Source: Megaustenia siamemsis (Eukaryota > Mollusca > Gastropoda > Stylommatophora > Ariophantidae). Taken from it: 64,000 nt of DNA. The stretch's first letter is position 1. The number at the start of each line of letters is the position of its first letter. A model generated the notes under the pieces. That model did not search any database, was not told the origin of the DNA, and saw nothing but the letters and a program-made list of their open reading frames with translations. The stretch covers positions 55,636,828 to 55,700,827 of the forward strand of contig JAVIAB010000051.1 of NCBI GenBank assembly GCA_032433765.1, read 5' to 3'. The translations under genes were made by a program, and so were the position numbers. Positions 59,500 to 64,000 of this stretch are shown here, piece after piece.

Positions 59500-59740
59500 G
59501 CTCGATACATCCGACTTTAGCATGTCATTTTTGGGCACATGGTTGCCTTCTGTCTTCGATTCCTACTCGCTTGGCCAGGCTGATGTGGCTTTTCTCAGGA
59601 GCACAATTGGGAGTTGTGGGAGGGTGGGGGGGGGGGGTGTGGAGAAGTACTTGAATTAGTTTTGTCATTCACCGAACCTGATGCATACAGAGTCAGCTGT
59701 GAGTCTCTAACTGCTCTCAATGGCGCCACATTTAAAAGCA
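59500..59740 (+). repeat. Rep-R, diverged copy
   Basis: CTCGATACATCCGACTTTAG, TTCGATTCCTACTCGCTTGG then CCAGGCTG, and CACCGAACCTGATGC, AGTCAGCTGTGAGTC in Rep-R order; interrupted by a G11 run at 59627. Confidence 0.7.
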
Positions 59741-59965
59741 TCCGGAGGAGTCTCCTCGGAAATAACTTTCAGTGACGCCTCATATAGGAATAACTATCAG
59801 AAGCGACATCCTCTCGGAAATAGCTATCAGAGTCGCCACGCTTACAATTATCGGCGGGGGGGGGGGGGGGGGGATGCTTCAGAATAAAAAGAAATGGTTG
59901 GCGTCGTCCTTGAATGCGAATTTTAGAGACATAATTTATGGAAAGAAGTTTTAGAGACATTACCC
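59741..59965. repeat. Array fringe with a ~20-base G run
   Basis: Degenerate units (AACTATCAGAAGCGACATCC, CGGAAATAGCTATCAGAGTC) then a G run at 59851-59872. Confidence 0.6.
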
Positions 59966-62900
59966 GTACATGAGACTTTAAGTGATGTCATCTGTAGAAA
60001 AGACTTTTAGTGATATCATCTGTAAAAAAGACTTTTAGTTATGTTATCTGTAAAAAAGACTAAGTGATGTCATCTGTAAAAAAGACCAAGTGATGTCATC
60101 TGTAGAAAAGACTTTAAGTGATGTCATCTGTAGAAAAGACTAAGTGATGTCATCTGTAGAAAAGACTTTAAGTGATGTCATCTGTAAAAAAGACTTTAAG
60201 TGATGTCATCTGTAAAAAAGACAAAGTGATGTCATCTGTAGAAAAGACTTTAAGTGATGTCATCTGTAAAAAAGACTTTAAGTGATGATATCTGTAGAAA
60301 AGACTTTTAGTGATGTCATCTGTAAAAAAGACTTTAAGTGATGTCATCTGTAAAAAAGACTTTAAGTGATGTCATCTGTAAAAAAGACTTTAAGTGATGT
60401 CATCTGTAAAAAAAGACTAAGTGATGTCATCTGTAGAAAAGACTTTTAGTGATGTCATCTGTAGAAAAGACTTTAATTGGTGTCATCTGTAGAAAAGACT
60501 TTAAGTGATGTCATCTGTAAAAAAGACAATGTGATGTCATCTGTAGAAAAGACTTTAAGTGATGTCATCTGTAAAAAAGACTAAGTGATGTCATCTATAG
60601 AAAATATTTTTAGTGATGTCATCTGTAAAAATAACTTTTCTTTAAGTGATGTCATCTGTAGAAAAGACTAAGTGATGTCATCTGTAGAAAAGACTTTTAG
60701 TGATGTCATCTGTAGAAAAGACTAAGTGATGTCATCTGTAAAAAAGACTAAGTAATGTCATCTGTAGAAAAGACTTTTAGTGATGTCATCTGTAAAAAGA
60801 CTTTAAGTAATGTCATCTGTAAAAAAGACCAAGTGATGTCATCTGTAGAAAAGACTTTTAGTGATGTCATCTGTAAAAAAGACTAAGTGATGTCATCTGT
60901 AAAAAAGACTAAGTAATGTCATCTGTAGTAAAGACTTTTAGTGATGTCATCTGTAAAAAAGACTTTAAGTGATGTCATCTGTAAAAAAAGACTAAGTGAT
61001 GTCATCTGTAGAAAAGACTTTAATTGGTGTCATCTGTAGAAAAGACTTTAAGTGATCTCATCTGTAAAAAAGACAAATTGATGTCATCTGTAGAAAAGAC
61101 TTTAAGTGATCTCATCTGTAAAAAAGACAAATTGATGTCATCTGTAGAAAAGACTAAGTGATGTCATCTGTAAAAAAGACTAAGTAATGTCATCTGTAGA
61201 AAAGACTTTTAGTGATGTCATCTGTAAAAAGACTTTAAGTAATGTCATCTGTAAAAAAGACCAAGTGATGTCATCTGTAGAAAAGACTTTTAGTGATGTC
61301 ATCTGTAAAAAAGACTAAGTGATGTCATCTGTAAAAAAGACTAAGTAATGTCATCTGTAGTAAAGACTTTTAGTGATGTCATCTGTAAAAAAGACTTTAA
61401 GTGATGTCATCTGTACAAAAGACTAAGTGATGTCATCTGTAGAAAAGACTTTAAGTGATGTCATCTGTAGAAAAGACTTTAAGTGATGTCATCTGTAAGA
61501 AAGACTTTAAGTGATGATATCTGTAGAAAAGACTTTAAGTGATGTCATCTGTAAAAAAGACTTTAAGTGATGTCATCTGTAAAAAAGACTTTAAGTGATG
61601 TCATCTGTAAAAAAGACAATGTGATGTCATCTGTAGAAAAGACTTTAAGTGATGTCATCTGTAAAAAAAAGACTTTAAGTGATGTCATCTGTAGAAAAGA
61701 CTTTTAGTGATGTCATCTGTAAAAAAAAGACTTTAAGTGATGTCATTTGTAAAAAAGACTTTAAGTGATGTCATCTGTAAAAAAGACTAAGTGATGTCAT
61801 ATGTAGAAAAGACTTTAAGTGATGTCATCTGTAAAAAAGACTAAGTGATGTCATCTATAGAAAATATTTTTAGTGATGTCATCTGTAAAAATAGCTTTTC
61901 TTTAAGTTATGTCATCTGTAGAAAAGACTAAGTGATGTCATCTGTAGAAAAGACTTTTAGTGATGTCATCTGTAGAAAAGACTAAGTGATGTCATCTGTA
62001 AAAAAGACTAAGTAATGTCATCTGTAGAAAAGACTTTTAGTGATGTCATCTGTAAAAAGACTTTAAGTAATGTCATCTGTAAAAAAGACCAAGTGATGCC
62101 ATCTGTAGAAAAGACTTTTAGTGATGTCATCTGTAAAAAAGACTAAGTGATGTCATCTGTAAAAAAGACTAAGTAATGTCATCTGTAGTAAAGACTTTTA
62201 GTGATGTCATCTGTAAAAAAGACTTTAAGTGATGTCATCTGTAAAAAAAAGACTAAGTGATGTCATCTGTAGAAAAGACTTTAATTGGTGTCATCTGTAG
62301 AAAAGACTTTAAGTGATCTCATCTGTAAAAAAGACAAATTGATGTCATCTGTAGAAAAGACTTTAAGTGATGTCATCTGTAGAAAAGACTAAGTGATGTC
62401 ATCTGTAGAAAAGACTTTAATTGATGTCATCTGTAAAAAAGACTTTAAGTGATGTCATCTGTAAAAAGTCTAAGTGATGTCATCTGTAGAAAAGACTAAG
62501 TGATGTCATCTGTAGAAAAGACTGTCATCTGAAAAGACTTTAAGTGATGTCATCTGTAAAAAAGACAAAGTGATGTCATCTGTAGAAAAGACTTTAAGTG
62601 ATGTCATCTGTAAGAAAGACTTTAAGTGATGATATCTGTAGAAAAGACTTTTAGTGATGTCATCTGTAAAAAAGACTTTAAGTGATGTCATCTGTAAAAA
62701 AGACTTTAAGTGATGTCATCTGTAAAAAAGACTTTAAGTGATGTCATCTGTAAAAAAGACAATGTGATGTCATCTGTAGAAAAGACTTTAAGTGATGTCA
62801 TCTGTAAAAAAAGACTTTAAGTGATGTCATCTGTAGAAAAGACTTTTAGTGATGTCATCTGTAAAAAAAAGACTTTAAGTGATGTCATTTGTAAAAAAGA

Positions 62901-63605
62901 CTTTAAGTGATGTCATCTGTAAAAAAGACTAAGTGATGTCATATGTAGAAAAGACTTTAAGTGATGTCATCTGTAAAAAAGACTAAGTGATGTCATCTAT
63001 AGAAAATATTTTTAGTGATGTCATCTGTAAAAATAACTTTTCTTTAAGTGATGTCATCTGTAGAAAAGACTAAGTGATGTCATCTGCAGAAAAGACTTTT
63101 AGTGATGTCATCTGTAGAAAAGACTAAGTGATGTCATCTGTAAAAAAGACTAAGTAATGTCATCTGTAGAAAAGACTTTTAGTGATGTCATCTGTAAAAA
63201 GACTTTAAGTAATGTCATCTGTAAAAAAGACCAAGTGATGTCATCTGTAGAAAAGACTTTTAGTGATGTCATCTGTAAAAAAGACTAAGTGATGTCATCT
63301 GTAAAAAAGACTAAGTAATGTCATCTGTAGTAAAGACTTTTAGTGATGTCATCTGTAAAAAAGACTTTAAGTGATGTCATCTGTAAAAAAGACTAAGTGA
63401 TGTCATCTGTAGAAAAGACAAAGTGATGTCATCTGTAGAAAAGACTTTAAGTGATGTCATCTGTAAAAAAGACTTTAAGTGATGTCATCTGTAAAAAAGA
63501 CTAAGTGATGTCATCTGTAGAAAAGACTAAGTGATGTCATCTGTAGAAAAGACTTTAAGTGATGTCATATGTAGAAAAGACTTTAAGTGATATCATCTGT
63601 AGAAG
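59966..63605. repeat. Satellite of 24/28-bp units with TGATGTCA core, ~140 copies
   Basis: Units are AGTGATGTCATCTGTARAAA then AGACTTTA (28 bp) or AGACTA (short type). Three long-range repeats are visible: AAAATATTTTTAGTGATG occurs at 60601, 61861 and 63003, and TTAATTGGTGTCATCTG near 60476, 61021 and 62281. Two of these offsets are exactly 1260 bp, so a higher-order unit of about 1.14-1.26 kb exists. Confidence 0.95.
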
Positions 63606-63945
63606 AAACTTTATGTGACGTCATATATAGGTAAGATTTAAGTGAAGTCATTTGTAGAAGAAAATATGTGACGTCATCTGAAGAAAAGATTTTAAGTGAC
63701 GTCATTTGTAGAAGAGACTTCAAGTGGCGTCATTTTTAGAAATGACTTTAAGTGACGTAATCTGTAGAAGCGACTTAAAGTGACGTCACTTGGAGAAGCG
63801 ACTGATCATCCTCATTGCTCATCTGACAACTATAAAATAGACTAAATGACGTCACCTAGAAGAAACACAAAGTGATGTCACCCTCAAAAGAGGCGTTAAT
63901 TGATGTCACGTATAGAAGGTATTTTCTTTTGAGGCATTGTTTGTA
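63606..63945. repeat. Satellite edge with intact TGACGTCA palindromes
   Basis: Diverged units keep TGACGTCA (for example near 63617, 63671, 63699, 63781, 63847) where the core array has TGATGTCA. TGACGTCA is the CRE palindrome bound by CREB/ATF proteins in animals; here it may be only a sequence coincidence inside a repeat. Confidence 0.8.
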
Positions 63946-64000
63946 GAAGCATGTATCAGAAGCGTAAAAAAAGGTGTCGCGATGTATGTGTCTTATAGAC

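Overview
The window reads as AT-rich, repeat-saturated animal (metazoan) nuclear DNA. The signs are tRNA-derived SINEs with target-site duplications (TSDs), 5'-truncated non-LTR retrotransposons (LINEs), a DNA transposon with ~110-bp inverted ends, and a very high density of minisatellites. The element mix (RT plus RNase H LINEs of the I/Nimb type, RTE-like LINEs ending in ATC/GAT repeats, a DDE transposase with a WVNAHH motif) fits an invertebrate, most likely a mollusc and perhaps a gastropod. That placement is inference, because no host gene is recognisable. I see no intact host protein gene, rRNA or CRISPR array, and no tRNA gene that is clearly independent of a SINE.

Layout. 0-5 kb: SINE fragments, a 44/52-bp minisatellite and a 52-bp one. 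5-7.3 kb: a copy of interspersed repeat Rep-R, then a Nimb-like LINE that lost its RNase H domain and carries a second SINE family (SINE2). 7.9-11.3 kb: a 3.4-kb polypurine minisatellite. 12.5-19.4 kb: RTE-like LINE-A fragments, a double-headed SINE, and RNase H and LINE-tail fragments. 20.7 kb: a short GC-rich promoter-like block. 21.5-22.8 kb: a 35-bp satellite, followed by a SINE with a different tRNA head (SINE3). 23.17-27.55 kb: a DNA transposon split by an I-type LINE. 27.7-33 kb: LINE-B copies, one of which has a coding-derived 36-bp minisatellite expanded inside it. 33.9-35.6 kb: a longer Nimb-like LINE copy that keeps RNase H. 36-51 kb: alternating SINE1, Rep-R, LINE-A/B pieces and 54-, 42-, 62-, 59-bp and trinucleotide arrays. 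51.6-53.1 kb: an I-type LINE with a (GA)n tail. 54.5-55.7 kb: another LINE (LINE-D). 56-64 kb: GA-rich repeats, a 28-bp array with a captured and duplicated SINE, and a ~4-kb array whose units carry a TGATGTCA/TGACGTCA core.

How the parts relate. The LINEs presumably supplied the enzymes that moved the SINEs; several SINE and LINE copies have perfect 9-15 bp TSDs that fix their boundaries. Arrays amount to roughly a quarter of the window by my rough addition. At least one array clearly grew out of retrotransposon sequence and one swallowed a SINE. No element here looks intact: each coding copy is truncated, frameshifted or lacks a domain. The most unusual signals are the two-headed SINE, the SINE with a swapped head, the LINE-derived in-frame minisatellite, the array of CRE-like palindromes and the nested transposon.
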